Assembly (NCBI RefSeq): GCF_900215605.1
Contig: NZ_OBEL01000009.1
Location: forward strand, 1 to 64,000
DNA from: Cohaesibacter gelatinilyticus
GTDB taxonomy: Bacteria; Pseudomonadota; Alphaproteobacteria; Rhizobiales; Cohaesibacteraceae
Length of the DNA: 64,000 nt
Direction: 5' to 3'
Part shown: in pieces, positions 26,528-35,543 of the stretch
How the letters are laid out: every line of letters begins with the position of its first letter
Numbering within the stretch: position 1 is the first letter of the stretch
Notes under the pieces: model-generated
What the model saw: only the letters and a program-made list of their open reading frames with translations
Database searches by the model: none
Told to the model about the DNA's origin: nothing
Position numbers and translations under genes: made by a program

Positions 26528-27846
26528 GCTATGAAATGATTGCCCTTTTGATGTTCAGCACCATGATGGTCATGTTGCTGACAGGACAACGTGTCTTTGG
26601 CGCCATCGGCTTTGTCGCAGCAGGTGCAGCTTTGCTGCTTTGGGGAACCGGTGGATCGGAAATGGCCTTTTCCGCATCCATGAAGCTGATGAAATGGTAT
26701 CCGCTCCTCACCCTGCCATTGTTCATTTTCATGGGCTATATGCTGTCCGAATCCGGCATTGCGGAAGATCTTTACAAGATGTTCCATGTCTGGATGGGTC
26801 CGCTTCCCGGCGGCCTTGCAGTCGGCACCATCGGTCTGATGGTCATCATCTCGGCCATGAATGGTCTGTCCGTTGCTGGTATGGCGATTGGCGCAACCAT
26901 CGCGCTGCCAGAGCTGTTACGCCGCGGTTATGACAAGATCATGGTTACCGGCGTCATTCAGGCAGGCTCTTCCCTTGGCATTCTGGTGCCACCATCCGTC
27001 GTTCTGGTTCTCTATGGCATGATCGCCCGCCAGCCAGTTGGCAAGCTATGGCTCGGCGGCGTGTTTCCTGGTCTCATTCTGGCGGCCATGTTCATCGCCT
27101 ATATCGTGATCCGCTGCAAAATGCAGCCCAATCTTGGTCCAGCACTGCCAAAAGAAGAGCGTGACATGCCAATGAGCGAAAAGCTCAAGCTGCTACGCGC
27201 TGGCATTCTACCCTTGATCATCTTCTTCCTGATGACCGGACTGTTCCTGATGGGAGTTACATCCCTGGTCGAAAGCTCCGCGGTCGGTGCGGCTTCCGCC
27301 ATGGGTGCTGCCGCCATCAAGGGGTTGCTGAACAAGCAATTGATCGAGTCCACCGTTCGCAAGACCCTTGGCATTTCCTGCATGTTCATGTGGATCATCC
27401 TTGCGGCCCTTTGCTTTGGTGCCGTGTTTGACGGTCTGGGTGCAGTGCGTGCCATCCGCACCCTGTTCCTGGATGATCTGGGCCTCGGTCCATGGGAAAT
27501 CCTGATCATGATGCAGCTCTCCTACATCCTGATGGGCATGTTCCTGGATGACACCGCAATGCTTGTGATTGTGGCCCCGCTCTTCATTCCGCTTGTCGGA
27601 TCTCTCGGTTTCGATCTCATCTGGTATGGCGTTCTCTACACCATCACCTGTCAGATCGCCTATATGACACCACCCTTTGGCTACAACCTGTTCCTGATGC
27701 GCGCCATGGCGCCCCCAACGATATCCCTGATCGATATCTATCGTTCCGTGGTGCCTTTCGTTGCCATCATGGTGCTGGGATTGGCCTTAGTTACCATCTT
27801 CCCCGAGCTGGCCACCTGGCTACCGGAGAAAGTCTATGCCCGCTAA
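26524..27846 (+). CDS. TRAP transporter large permease DctM
   Basis: A 440-residue protein with about twelve hydrophobic helices forming the translocation channel. It contains the DctM signatures GIAEDLYKMFHVWMGPLPGG, GSSLGILVPPSVVLVLYGM and FLDDTAMLVIVAPLFIPL. ATGA overlap with dctQ indicates coupled translation. It differs clearly from the two DctM proteins near 52 and 58 kb, which resemble each other more. Confidence 0.95.
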   Translation: MSYEMIALLMFSTMMVMLLTGQRVFGAIGFVAAGAALLLWGTGGSEMAFSASMKLMKWYPLLTLPLFIFMGYMLSESGIAEDLYKMFHVWMGPLPGGLAVGTIGLMVIISAMNGLSVAGMAIGATIALPELLRRGYDKIMVTGVIQAGSSLGILVPPSVVLVLYGMIARQPVGKLWLGGVFPGLILAAMFIAYIVIRCKMQPNLGPALPKEERDMPMSEKLKLLRAGILPLIIFFLMTGLFLMGVTSLVESSAVGAASAMGAAAIKGLLNKQLIESTVRKTLGISCMFMWIILAALCFGAVFDGLGAVRAIRTLFLDDLGLGPWEILIMMQLSYILMGMFLDDTAMLVIVAPLFIPLVGSLGFDLIWYGVLYTITCQIAYMTPPFGYNLFLMRAMAPPTISLIDIYRSVVPFVAIMVLGLALVTIFPELATWLPEKVYAR

Positions 27847-27856
27847 TGCGAGCTCC

Positions 27857-27884
27857 GATCTTGCCGGGAAGACCTGGCAAGATC
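27857..27884 (+). promoter_or_regulatory. Intercistronic hairpin between dctM and dctP
   Basis: Perfect nine-base arms GATCTTGCC/GGCAAGATC with a ten-base loop, 10 bases after the dctM stop. No T-run follows, so it fits an mRNA processing or stability element better than a terminator. Confidence 0.5.
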
Positions 27885-27979
27885 TCCCACGATAAGAAAG
27901 GGCAAAAGCCCATAACACCTGACAAACCACCACCATCCCTTCTGACCCCAACGGGTCGGAATTCCAGAGGAGAAGATCA

Positions 27980-29032
27980 ATGACCAACAGACGTGATTTT
28001 CTGAAAAAAGCAGGCATGGTTACTGCCGCAGCCGGGGCTTCCACCCTTGCGGCGCCTGCAGTCCATGCAGCAGGCAAGCCAATCAAGTGGCGCTTGCAGA
28101 CCTATGCCGGTGCAGCCCTTGCCGAGCATGTGATCAAGCCATCCATCGATGCCTTCAACAAGGCAGCCAATGGCGAGATGGAAATCGAGCTCTACTTTGC
28201 CGATCAGCTGGTTCCGACCGGCGAATTGTTCCGTGCCATGCAGCGCGGCACCATCGATGCGGTACAGTCCGATGACGATTCCATCGCTGCCCCGGTTGAT
28301 GTATCCGTGTTCGGCGGTTACTTCCCCTTCGCTTCCCGTTACAGCCTCGACGTTCCAGCTCTCTTCAACCATTGGGGTCTGAAGGAAATCTGGGAAGAAG
28401 CCTATAATGAAGTGGAAGGCGTTACCTGGCTCTCTGCTGGCGCATGGGATCCATGCCACTTTGCCACCAAAGACCCGATCAACAGCCTGGCAGATCTCAA
28501 AGGCAAGCGGGTCTTTACCTTCCCAACCGCTGGTCGCTTCCTGTCCCGCTTTGGCGTTGTCCCTGTCACTCTGCCTTGGGAAGACATCGAAGTCGCCATG
28601 CAGACCGGGGAGCTGGACGGCATCGCATGGTCCGGTATCACCGAAGACTATACCGTTGGCTGGGCTGATGTGACCAACTACTTCCTGACCAACAACATTT
28701 CCGGTGCCTGGGCTGGTTCCTACTTCGCAAATTCCGAGCGTTGGGACGAGCTGCCTGAGCATCTGAAAACCCTGTTCAAGCTCTGCATGGACAGCTCTCA
28801 CTATTATCGTCAGCACTGGTATTGGGCAGGTGAAGCCAAGCTGCGCACCCAAGGTACAAAGATGAAGCTGACTTCCATCCCTGATGAAGAATGGGCGACG
28901 GTTGAAGCCGAAGCACATAAATTCTGGGATGAAATTGCAGCCAAGTCCGACCGCAATGCTCGGGTTGTGAAAATCCTCAAGGATTATAACGCATCCATGG
29001 ATAAAGCTGGTCGTCCTTATCGCTATAGCTGA
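27980..29032 (+). CDS. TRAP transporter substrate-binding protein DctP, Tat-type signal
   Basis: A 350-residue periplasmic binding protein. The N-terminus has twin arginines (RRDFLKKAG) and a hydrophobic stretch ending AAPAVHA-AG, so export is probably by the Tat route. The body shows the DctP pattern: ELFRAMQRGTIDAVQSD, LKGKRVFTFPTAGRF, PWEDIEVAMQTGELDGIAWS and NISGAW. The ligand-contact arginine region differs from the AICCT-type binding proteins further along the window, so the substrate differs. AGAGGAGAAG lies just before the ATG. It follows dctQM in the operon. Confidence 0.95.
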   Translation: MTNRRDFLKKAGMVTAAAGASTLAAPAVHAAGKPIKWRLQTYAGAALAEHVIKPSIDAFNKAANGEMEIELYFADQLVPTGELFRAMQRGTIDAVQSDDDSIAAPVDVSVFGGYFPFASRYSLDVPALFNHWGLKEIWEEAYNEVEGVTWLSAGAWDPCHFATKDPINSLADLKGKRVFTFPTAGRFLSRFGVVPVTLPWEDIEVAMQTGELDGIAWSGITEDYTVGWADVTNYFLTNNISGAWAGSYFANSERWDELPEHLKTLFKLCMDSSHYYRQHWYWAGEAKLRTQGTKMKLTSIPDEEWATVEAEAHKFWDEIAAKSDRNARVVKILKDYNASMDKAGRPYRYS

Positions 29033-29050
29033 TAGCGTGGCATACACATT

Positions 29051-29077
29051 CCAGTCCCGAAACAGATTCGGGGCTGG
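29051..29077 (+). promoter_or_regulatory. Intercistronic hairpin after dctP
   Basis: CCAGTCCCGAA and TTCGGGGCTGG form an 11-base stem (one T-G pair) with a five-base loop, 18 bases after the dctP stop. There is no T-run, so it may stabilise the dctP mRNA end and raise binding-protein level. Confidence 0.5.
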
Positions 29078-29163
29078 ACCTTGAACAAGAAGCTGGCCCA
29101 AGCCAGTCCGACAATTACCCAAACAGATTTCGGTCAACCGACCACAGACGGAGAATTGCTACC

Positions 29164-30534
29164 ATGTCCGGTACCTTGTCTTTCGATCAACTCAAAGCCC
29201 TCACTGATAGCGGCGAGATTGATACCGTTCTGGCCTGCCAGGTCGACATGCAAGGTCGCCTGATGGGCAAGCGTTTTCACGCCTCCTATTTCTGCAAAAG
29301 CGCCTATGAGGAAACCCATAGCTGTAACTATCTGCTCGCCACCGACATGGAAATGGAAACCGTCGAGGGTTACAAATCAACGAGCTGGGAATCGGGCTAT
29401 GGCGATTATGTGATGAAACCCGACCTTGAGACGATCCGTCTGGTTCCATGGCTGGAAAAAACCGCCTTCATCATGTGCGATGTGCTGGACCACAATACTC
29501 ATAAGCCGGTTCCGCATTCCCCTCGCGCAGTCTTGCAAGCACAGATCAAACGCCTGAATGACCTTGGCATGACCGCTTTCATGGCTACCGAGCTGGAATT
29601 TTTCCTGTTCGAGCAAAGTTTTGAAGAAGCACACGAAGGTGGCTATCACGGCCTGAAAACCTGGGGCAAATATAATGAGGATTACCATATCTTCCAGACC
29701 ACCAAGGAAGAGAGCGTCATGCGCGCCATCCGCAATGGTCTGCATGATGCTGGCATCGAGGTAGAATGCTCCAAAGGTGAAGCAAGCGCCGGTCAAGAAG
29801 AAATCAATGTCAAGTATGCCGATGCCCTGACCACTGGCGATAACCATGCCTTTGTCAAAAATGCCTGCAAGGAAATCGCCTGGGCGCAAGGCCGTGCCCT
29901 CACCTTCCTTGCCAAATGGAGCAATGAGGCTGCGGGCTCTTCGTCCCATGTGCATCAGTCTCTTTGGTCAATCGACGGCAAGACCCCGCTCTTCTATGAC
30001 GAGAACCGCAAATATGGCATGTCCGAACTGATGGAACAGTATGTAGCCGGTCTGTTGCATAACGCCTCTGACATCACCTATTTCCTTGCGCCTTATATCA
30101 ACTCCTACAAGCGTTTTGCGGAAGGCACCTTCGCGCCAACCAAAGCCATCTGGTCCAAGGACAACCGTACCGCTGGCTATCGCATCTGTGGCGATGGCAC
30201 CAAAGGTGTGCGCGTCGAATGCCGAGTTGGTGGATCCGATCTCAATCCATATCTGGCCATGGCAGCCCTTCTGGCCGCTGGTATTGATGGGATTGAAAAC
30301 AAACGCGAACTGGAACCTGAATTCTCTGGCGATGCTTATGCTGCCAGTGATGCCCGCTCCATTCCGTCCACCCTGCGTGAGGCAACCAGTGTGTTGAATG
30401 ACTCAGCCATGCTGCGTGCTGCGATGGGCGATGAAGTCATCAACCATTATGTACGTTGTGCCGGCTGGGAACAGGAAATCTTTGACAAGCAGGTCACCGA
30501 TTGGGAAGTCGCGCGCGGCTTCGAACGGGCCTGA
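29164..30534 (+). CDS. Glutamine-synthetase-family ligase (probable gamma-glutamyl-amine synthetase)
   Basis: A 456-residue member of the glutamine synthetase family. The beta-Grasp N-terminus (VACQVDMQGRLMGKRFH at about 20-35) precedes the catalytic domain. That domain has metal ligands in ATELEFFLF, SSHVHQSLW, the arginine/NSYKRF loop and ECRVGGSDLNPYLAMAA. Ordinary GlnA lacks this N-terminal form and is normally found near glnB, absent here. Relatives such as PuuA, IpuC and the GlnA-like ethanolamine ligase join glutamate to amines. Its setting with aldehyde and alcohol dehydrogenases and an amidohydrolase supports such a ligase role; the amine is not known. Confidence 0.88.
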   Translation: MSGTLSFDQLKALTDSGEIDTVLACQVDMQGRLMGKRFHASYFCKSAYEETHSCNYLLATDMEMETVEGYKSTSWESGYGDYVMKPDLETIRLVPWLEKTAFIMCDVLDHNTHKPVPHSPRAVLQAQIKRLNDLGMTAFMATELEFFLFEQSFEEAHEGGYHGLKTWGKYNEDYHIFQTTKEESVMRAIRNGLHDAGIEVECSKGEASAGQEEINVKYADALTTGDNHAFVKNACKEIAWAQGRALTFLAKWSNEAAGSSSHVHQSLWSIDGKTPLFYDENRKYGMSELMEQYVAGLLHNASDITYFLAPYINSYKRFAEGTFAPTKAIWSKDNRTAGYRICGDGTKGVRVECRVGGSDLNPYLAMAALLAAGIDGIENKRELEPEFSGDAYAASDARSIPSTLREATSVLNDSAMLRAAMGDEVINHYVRCAGWEQEIFDKQVTDWEVARGFERA

Positions 30535-30571
30535 TAAAAGCCAGGGTCCCTCCCTGAATTAAAACCCGCAA

Positions 30572-31969
30572 ATGATGAGCCAAATCATGAGCAAGACTCT
30601 TCAATGTATCTCCCCCATTGACGGGAGCGTCTTTGCAGAACGGCAAACCCTTGATGGTGATGCCGCAAATGCCGTTGTCACCAAACTGACCAACGCCCAG
30701 AAAGCCTGGGCCGCCCGTCCCCTGAAGGAACGGATCGATCTGGTCATGGCCGGTGTCGCCAAAGTTGGCGAAATGAATGACGATATCGTTCCTGAGCTGG
30801 CCAGGATGATGGGCCGCCCGGTCCGCTATGGCGGCGAGTTTGGTGGTTTCAACGAACGCGCCTCGCACATGGCCACCATTGCCGAAGAATCGCTGGCTCC
30901 AATCGTGGTGGAAGAGAGCGACAAGTTCGAGCGCCGCATCCTAAAGGAACCCCATGGCGTGGTGCTGGTCATCGCCCCATGGAACTATCCTTTCATGACG
31001 GCCATCAACACCGTGGCTCCAGCACTGATTGCTGGCAACACCGTGATGCTGAAGCATTCCACCCAGACCATTCTGGTGGGTGAACGCATGGCAAAAGCCT
31101 TCCATGCAGCGGGCGTGCCAGAAGAGGTCTTCCAGAATGTCTTCCTGGATCATGACACCACCTCCAGTCTGATTGCCTCCAAAGCCTTCGGTTTTGTCAA
31201 CTTCACCGGTTCCGTCGGTGGTGGCAGGGCGATTGAAACCGCAGCTGCTGGCACCTTCTCCGGTGTTGGGCTTGAGCTGGGCGGCAAAGATCCTGGCTAT
31301 GTCATGGATGATGCCGATGTGGATGCAGCCGTTGATACCCTGATTGATGGTGCCATGTTCAATTCCGGTCAATGCTGTTGTGGCATAGAGCGTATCTATG
31401 TTCATGCTTCCAAATATGACGAATTTGTCGAAAAAGCCGTCAAGATCGTCTCCGGCTACAAGCTCGGCAACCCGCTGGATGAAGCCACCACCATGGGCCC
31501 GATGGCGCACAAACGCTTTGCTGAGGAAGTTCGCAGCCAAACTGATGAAGCAATCGAGGCTGGCGCCAAGGCTCTGATTGATCCATCCCTCTTCCCGGAA
31601 GATAATGGCGGCGCCTATCTGATGCCTCAGATCCTGGTGGACGTGAACCACGACATGCGGGTCATGCACGACGAGAGCTTTGGCCCTGTCGTTGGCATCA
31701 TGAAAGTGGAAAGCGATGAAGAAGCCATTGCGCTGATGAATGACAGCGAGTTCGGCCTGACCGCATCCCTTTGGACGCAGGATCCGGAGCGTGCAGCCAA
31801 TATTGGCGCTCAGATTGAGACCGGAACCATCTTCATGAACCGGGCTGATTATCTCGATCCGGGCCTGTGCTGGACCGGCTGCAAAAATACCGGACGCGGT
31901 GGCGCACTCTCCGTTATCGGTTATCAGAACCTGACCCGTCCAAAATCCTATCACCTGAAGAAGGCATAA
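30572..31969 (+). CDS. Aldehyde dehydrogenase
   Basis: A 465-residue NAD(P)-dependent aldehyde dehydrogenase. The catalytic base is E235 in LELGGKDP and the nucleophile C269 in NSGQCC. The cofactor loop is FTGSVGGG, and the C-terminal FMNRADYLDP is conserved. It probably oxidises the aldehyde made by the iron-type alcohol dehydrogenase that follows four bases later. It starts 37 bases after the ligase gene. A second ATG at 30587 is also possible as start. Confidence 0.94.
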   Translation: MMSQIMSKTLQCISPIDGSVFAERQTLDGDAANAVVTKLTNAQKAWAARPLKERIDLVMAGVAKVGEMNDDIVPELARMMGRPVRYGGEFGGFNERASHMATIAEESLAPIVVEESDKFERRILKEPHGVVLVIAPWNYPFMTAINTVAPALIAGNTVMLKHSTQTILVGERMAKAFHAAGVPEEVFQNVFLDHDTTSSLIASKAFGFVNFTGSVGGGRAIETAAAGTFSGVGLELGGKDPGYVMDDADVDAAVDTLIDGAMFNSGQCCCGIERIYVHASKYDEFVEKAVKIVSGYKLGNPLDEATTMGPMAHKRFAEEVRSQTDEAIEAGAKALIDPSLFPEDNGGAYLMPQILVDVNHDMRVMHDESFGPVVGIMKVESDEEAIALMNDSEFGLTASLWTQDPERAANIGAQIETGTIFMNRADYLDPGLCWTGCKNTGRGGALSVIGYQNLTRPKSYHLKKA

Positions 31970-31973
31970 CTCC

Positions 31974-33119
31974 ATGACGCTTAGTGCAAACTGGGGCTAC
32001 CCCACTCCTATCCGCTTCGGCGCTGGCCGCATCAAGGAAATCGGCGAGGCTTGTGAAGCCGCTGGCATGAAAAAGCCATTGCTCGTTACCGACAAGGGCC
32101 TTGCCAATCTGCCAATCACCTTGTCTACTCTCGATCTGATGGAAGAAGCTGGTCTTGGCCGTGGTCTCTTTGGAGATGTTGATCCAAACCCGACCGAGAA
32201 AAATCTCGAAGCTGGTGTAAAGGTCTTTCGCGATGGCAACCATGATGGTGTGATTGCCTTTGGCGGCGGTTCCGGTTTGGACCTTGCCAAGCTCATCGCT
32301 TTTCAGGCAGATCAAACCCGCCCAATCTGGGATTTCGAAGATATTGGTGACTGGTGGACCCGTGCGGATGCTGATGCCATCTATCCAAACATTGCCATTC
32401 CGACCACAGCTGGCACAGGTTCCGAAGTTGGCCGTGCAGGTGTGCTGACCAATTCCGAGAGCCACGTTAAAAAGATCATCTTCCATCCAAAGATGCTGCC
32501 AAGCGTCGTGATCTGTGATCCCGAACTGACCGTTGGCATGCCTCAGATGATCACTGTCGGCACCGGCATGGATGCTTTCATCCATTCGCTGGAGGCTTAC
32601 AGCTCCCCGCATTATCATCCAATGAGCCAGGGCATTGCTCTGGAAGGCATGCGCCTTGCCTGGGAAAATCTGCCAAAGGTTGCCAAAGACCCAAACGACA
32701 TCGAAGCACGTGGTCATATGATGGCCTCTGCTGCCATGGGTGCAACCGCTTTCCAGAAGGGTCTGGGTGCCATGCATGCCCTCTCCCATCCAATTGGCGC
32801 AGTCTTCAACACTCACCATGGCATGACCAATGCGATCGTGATGCCTGCAGTGCTGAACTATAACCGTCCAGCCATTGAAGAACGGATCGAAGCTCTGGCT
32901 CGCTATCTCAATATCGAAGGTGGCTTTGATGGTTTCTTTGCTGCTTTGATGAAGCTGAGCGAAGAGCTGGGGGTTCCAAAGAAATTGTCTGAGTTAGGCG
33001 TTACCGCAGATCGCATTCCAGATCTCGCAGCCATGGCGATCGAAGATCCAAGCTGCGGCGGCAACCCTCTTCCTGTGACACTGGAAGTCGCAACCAAGCT
33101 TTTGGAAGAAAGCGTCTAA
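31974..33119 (+). CDS. Iron-containing alcohol dehydrogenase
   Basis: A 381-residue group III alcohol dehydrogenase. NAD-binding GGGSGLDLAKLIAF is near residue 97, the PTTAGTGSEV segment follows, and metal ligands lie in GTGMDAFIHSLEAY and AMHALSHPIGAVFNTHHG. It is the last gene of the operon and starts four bases after the aldehyde dehydrogenase stop, so translation is coupled. In this setting it likely oxidises a terminal alcohol group of the imported or glutamylated compound. Confidence 0.95.
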   Translation: MTLSANWGYPTPIRFGAGRIKEIGEACEAAGMKKPLLVTDKGLANLPITLSTLDLMEEAGLGRGLFGDVDPNPTEKNLEAGVKVFRDGNHDGVIAFGGGSGLDLAKLIAFQADQTRPIWDFEDIGDWWTRADADAIYPNIAIPTTAGTGSEVGRAGVLTNSESHVKKIIFHPKMLPSVVICDPELTVGMPQMITVGTGMDAFIHSLEAYSSPHYHPMSQGIALEGMRLAWENLPKVAKDPNDIEARGHMMASAAMGATAFQKGLGAMHALSHPIGAVFNTHHGMTNAIVMPAVLNYNRPAIEERIEALARYLNIEGGFDGFFAALMKLSEELGVPKKLSELGVTADRIPDLAAMAIEDPSCGGNPLPVTLEVATKLLEESV

Positions 33120-33125
33120 TCTCCA

Positions 33126-33152
33126 AAAGGCACCTCCATTGGGGTGGCCTTT
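33126..33152 (+). terminator. Weak hairpin after the alcohol dehydrogenase gene
   Basis: AAAGGCACC and GGTGGCCTTT arms, imperfect by one base, just after the stop. It precedes the stronger terminator at 33179. Confidence 0.5.
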
Positions 33153-33178
33153 AGGTCATCTCCTGCCTTTAGAGACGG

Positions 33179-33212
33179 AACGGCAAAGTCCCCGCTTTGC
33201 CGTTCTTTCTAT
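33179..33212. terminator. Shared convergent terminator
   Basis: AACGGCAAAG/CTTTGCCGTT ten-base perfect stem with a six-base loop, then TCTTTCTATTTTT. It closes the catabolic operon from the left and abuts the stop of the nucleotidyltransferase gene from the right. Confidence 0.88.
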
Positions 33213-33214
33213 TT

Positions 33215-33730
33215 TTACGTCCTAAATCTGGGCGGTAAAGGCAAATCAAAGGCGGCGCACAATGCCCGCACATCTGCCAAATCTTTCTCGGCCAACTCAT
33301 AGCCGCTATCGTGGGACAGAACCTGATAGGCCGCACTGAGGCACCGAACATTCCGGCCGGTTATATTGCCAATATCGGTAAAGCCGGATGCTGGATAGGC
33401 GTCACCATTTTCCGCCGGGCCATAAATTCCGTTGCCAGCCTCATCGAACACGATCACATGGAAATCGATGACCCGGCCATCTTCATGAGCCATCACGAAG
33501 TTCCAGTCACGCCGATCCTCACTTGGTGCATCTACAAAGCCCTGACTGCCTAGATAGGTGAGAGCTGCAGCCAGATGTCGTTGCTCGATGACGATATCGA
33601 GATCCTTATGCTTGCGGCTCTGAGATCCGAGCAAGGCATCGACACCCCATCCTCCATCAAACCAAAAGGGGACACCAGCCCCCTCCAATTCGTCATATAG
33701 ATGTATCACGTCTTCAGCACTCATTGCCAT
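33215..33730 (-). CDS. Nucleotidyltransferase (lincosamide/aminoglycoside-type fold)
   Basis: A 171-residue member of the small nucleotidyltransferase family related to LinA-type lincosamide and ANT(2'')-type enzymes. The hallmark GGWGVDALLG near residue 23 is followed by the acidic HKDLDIVIE, the two-metal aspartates. A third acidic site may be in RVIDFHVIVFDE. The start at 33730 has GAGG about nine bases upstream; a longer frame to 33769 overlaps the chemoreceptor stop. A natural resistance function is only a possibility, since many homologues have unknown substrates. Confidence 0.82.
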   Translation of the reverse strand: MAMSAEDVIHLYDELEGAGVPFWFDGGWGVDALLGSQSRKHKDLDIVIEQRHLAAALTYLGSQGFVDAPSEDRRDWNFVMAHEDGRVIDFHVIVFDEAGNGIYGPAENGDAYPASGFTDIGNITGRNVRCLSAAYQVLSHDSGYELAEKDLADVRALCAAFDLPLPPRFRT

Positions 33731-33737
33731 TGGTGCC

Positions 33738-35264
33738 TCAATCAGTCCGATAGCCCATCCGCAGACCACCCCAATGGCGTCCTCGCACGGTGATCGGAGC
33801 TGAGAGATCTTTCATCAGCACAAAATTGCCGCCGCCCATATCCCGACGATAGGTTTGCAGCAGGAACTTCTCCGTATTGCGACCTGCAGCCAGACCAACC
33901 CGGTCATCAAAGATACGACGATTGCGGCAATTGGCGGCATTCCAGACTTCGTCCTTACCCTGTGGCTTGGAAAAGACTTTGTTATGGGTTGGCAGATAGC
34001 CATTCTTGTCGACCGCCGCCACAAAGGCAATTTCCTTATGTTTGGCAACAATCGGTTCCTGAATGTCCGGCATCACGCGATCGGTCATGGCTGTGAATGG
34101 AGCCACAACCTGTTGCGGATTGGTCCCCTCAATTGGTGTATAGCTCTGATCAAACAGATCTTTCTCGGAAATGCGGCCAGAGCGCAATTCTTCTTCAAAC
34201 GTCTCCGATACTCGATGTGCGAGCTCCTCAATAGTCTGGATGTAGAAGGTATTCTCAGTCTCCAATCCTCCCAAGGAGGACGTCGCTACCAACTTATCGG
34301 ACGTTCTGGCAGCAGATACCATACGATCGGATGCTGAATTCAAGCCCTCCTGGTTGGTCTCGAAAGCACCATGAACTGAATTCACCTCATCGACCAAAGA
34401 TCGCAAGGATTGGTTGTTCTCGGCAACGCCACTTTCAATCTCCTGCGAAGATTGACGAATGGTTTGGAAAGCAGTGTCCAAACCTTGCAAGACTTCATGC
34501 ACGGAGGCTGAACTGGTTTCCACATCCCCCATTGCACCCGTTGCTTCAGCGCTCAACTCAATCAGCAATTCAGCCTCCTTGTCCAAATCGGAGAGCGTGT
34601 CTCCAATCGTCTCGGTTGCCTTACTGGTCTGGGCGGCGAGTTGCTTCACCTCACTTGCCACCACCGCAAAACCTTTGCCAGCTTCACCAGCACGGGCGGC
34701 CTCAATCGTGGCATTCAAAGCCAACAAATTGGTCTGACGAGCAATCGCATCAATGGCACCAGCTACATCACGTACAGATCCAAAGGCTTCCTGCAAACCT
34801 TGCAGTTGCGTGCTGATACCACTGACTGCTCGCATCAATTCCGCAACTTTGAGATTGGTCGTCTCAACCATCTCACGACTTCGGGCCATATCGACAGATG
34901 TCTGCTCCGCTACTTCAAAGGAAGCGCTCGCTGCAGCGTGGATACGATCATTGGACTCCTGAACCATGCCAGCAGAGGATTTCAATTGTGAGAAGGAATG
35001 AAAAACTTCATTGGTCTCACTGCTGAGCTGCTCAATCTCTCCTGCAACGTCAGCCAGTTCCTGACCCAACCCATTCAGATCATGAACCACATTGCGAAAC
35101 AGGCCCTCATCAAATTGTGTTGTCTTGGCAGCAACAGATTGTCCCATATCTGTTGTCATCGTTTCATTTTGTCCCACCTCAGAGTGATCCTGAGCCGGGC
35201 CAGCATGTTCCCGCTGCTGGCGCCGCTTGAAGTTTAGCATCACAGTCTCAATCATCTTCATCAA
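33738..35264 (-). CDS. Cytoplasmic methyl-accepting chemotaxis protein with C-terminal sensor
   Basis: A 508-residue chemoreceptor without any hydrophobic membrane segment. The signalling coiled coil covers about residues 45-340. Its tip, [20 protein letters not shown], is at about 174-194. A C-terminal domain (about 355-508) follows the coiled coil and resembles a Cache-like ligand domain ([32 protein letters not shown]). This reversed order, signalling first and sensing second, is unusual but known in soluble receptors. The gene ends immediately before the nucleotidyltransferase start on the same strand. Confidence 0.9.
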   Translation of the reverse strand: MMKMIETVMLNFKRRQQREHAGPAQDHSEVGQNETMTTDMGQSVAAKTTQFDEGLFRNVVHDLNGLGQELADVAGEIEQLSSETNEVFHSFSQLKSSAGMVQESNDRIHAAASASFEVAEQTSVDMARSREMVETTNLKVAELMRAVSGISTQLQGLQEAFGSVRDVAGAIDAIARQTNLLALNATIEAARAGEAGKGFAVVASEVKQLAAQTSKATETIGDTLSDLDKEAELLIELSAEATGAMGDVETSSASVHEVLQGLDTAFQTIRQSSQEIESGVAENNQSLRSLVDEVNSVHGAFETNQEGLNSASDRMVSAARTSDKLVATSSLGGLETENTFYIQTIEELAHRVSETFEEELRSGRISEKDLFDQSYTPIEGTNPQQVVAPFTAMTDRVMPDIQEPIVAKHKEIAFVAAVDKNGYLPTHNKVFSKPQGKDEVWNAANCRNRRIFDDRVGLAAGRNTEKFLLQTYRRDMGGGNFVLMKDLSAPITVRGRHWGGLRMGYRTD

Positions 35265-35508
35265 ATTTGCATGTTATTAAACATTCACTCTGACCAAGGA
35301 CAGTTAACAAACCCCAAAGAAACCGCCATTCTTGCGGACTTTTGCCATCACCATAGGTGTTATGACTTATGTCCAAAATACTGATGACTTATTCTGGTGC
35401 TAATTAATTTCGCAATTCCCGCCTTCTATCACCATTGATCTCCAGTCATAGGCCTTGCAGAAGCGTTTCATTCATATCTTGACAAACTGCCACGGAAGGG
35501 AATATCTG

Positions 35509-35530
35509 GTACGTTATAACATAACATATT
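35509..35530 (+). promoter_or_regulatory. Candidate Zur box upstream of znuA
   Basis: The sequence GTACGTTATAACATAACATA lies 14 bases before the znuA start. It resembles the alphaproteobacterial zinc-uptake-regulator box, an AT-rich palindrome around GTTATAA/TATAAC. A site at this place fits repression of znuA when zinc is plentiful. Confidence 0.7.
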
Positions 35531-35543
35531 TGGAATTTTTCAA

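Noticed and set aside
27977-29137. 386-codon open frame on the minus strand
   Set aside because: Antisense to dctP of the catabolic operon, which is certain; no domain seen.
30941-31975. 344-codon open frame on the minus strand
   Set aside because: Antisense to the aldehyde dehydrogenase gene; composition is that of reversed coding DNA.
33215-33730. Acquired antibiotic-resistance gene
   Set aside because: The nucleotidyltransferase fold is resistance-like, but no mobile element is near, base composition is normal, and many homologues have no resistance role.
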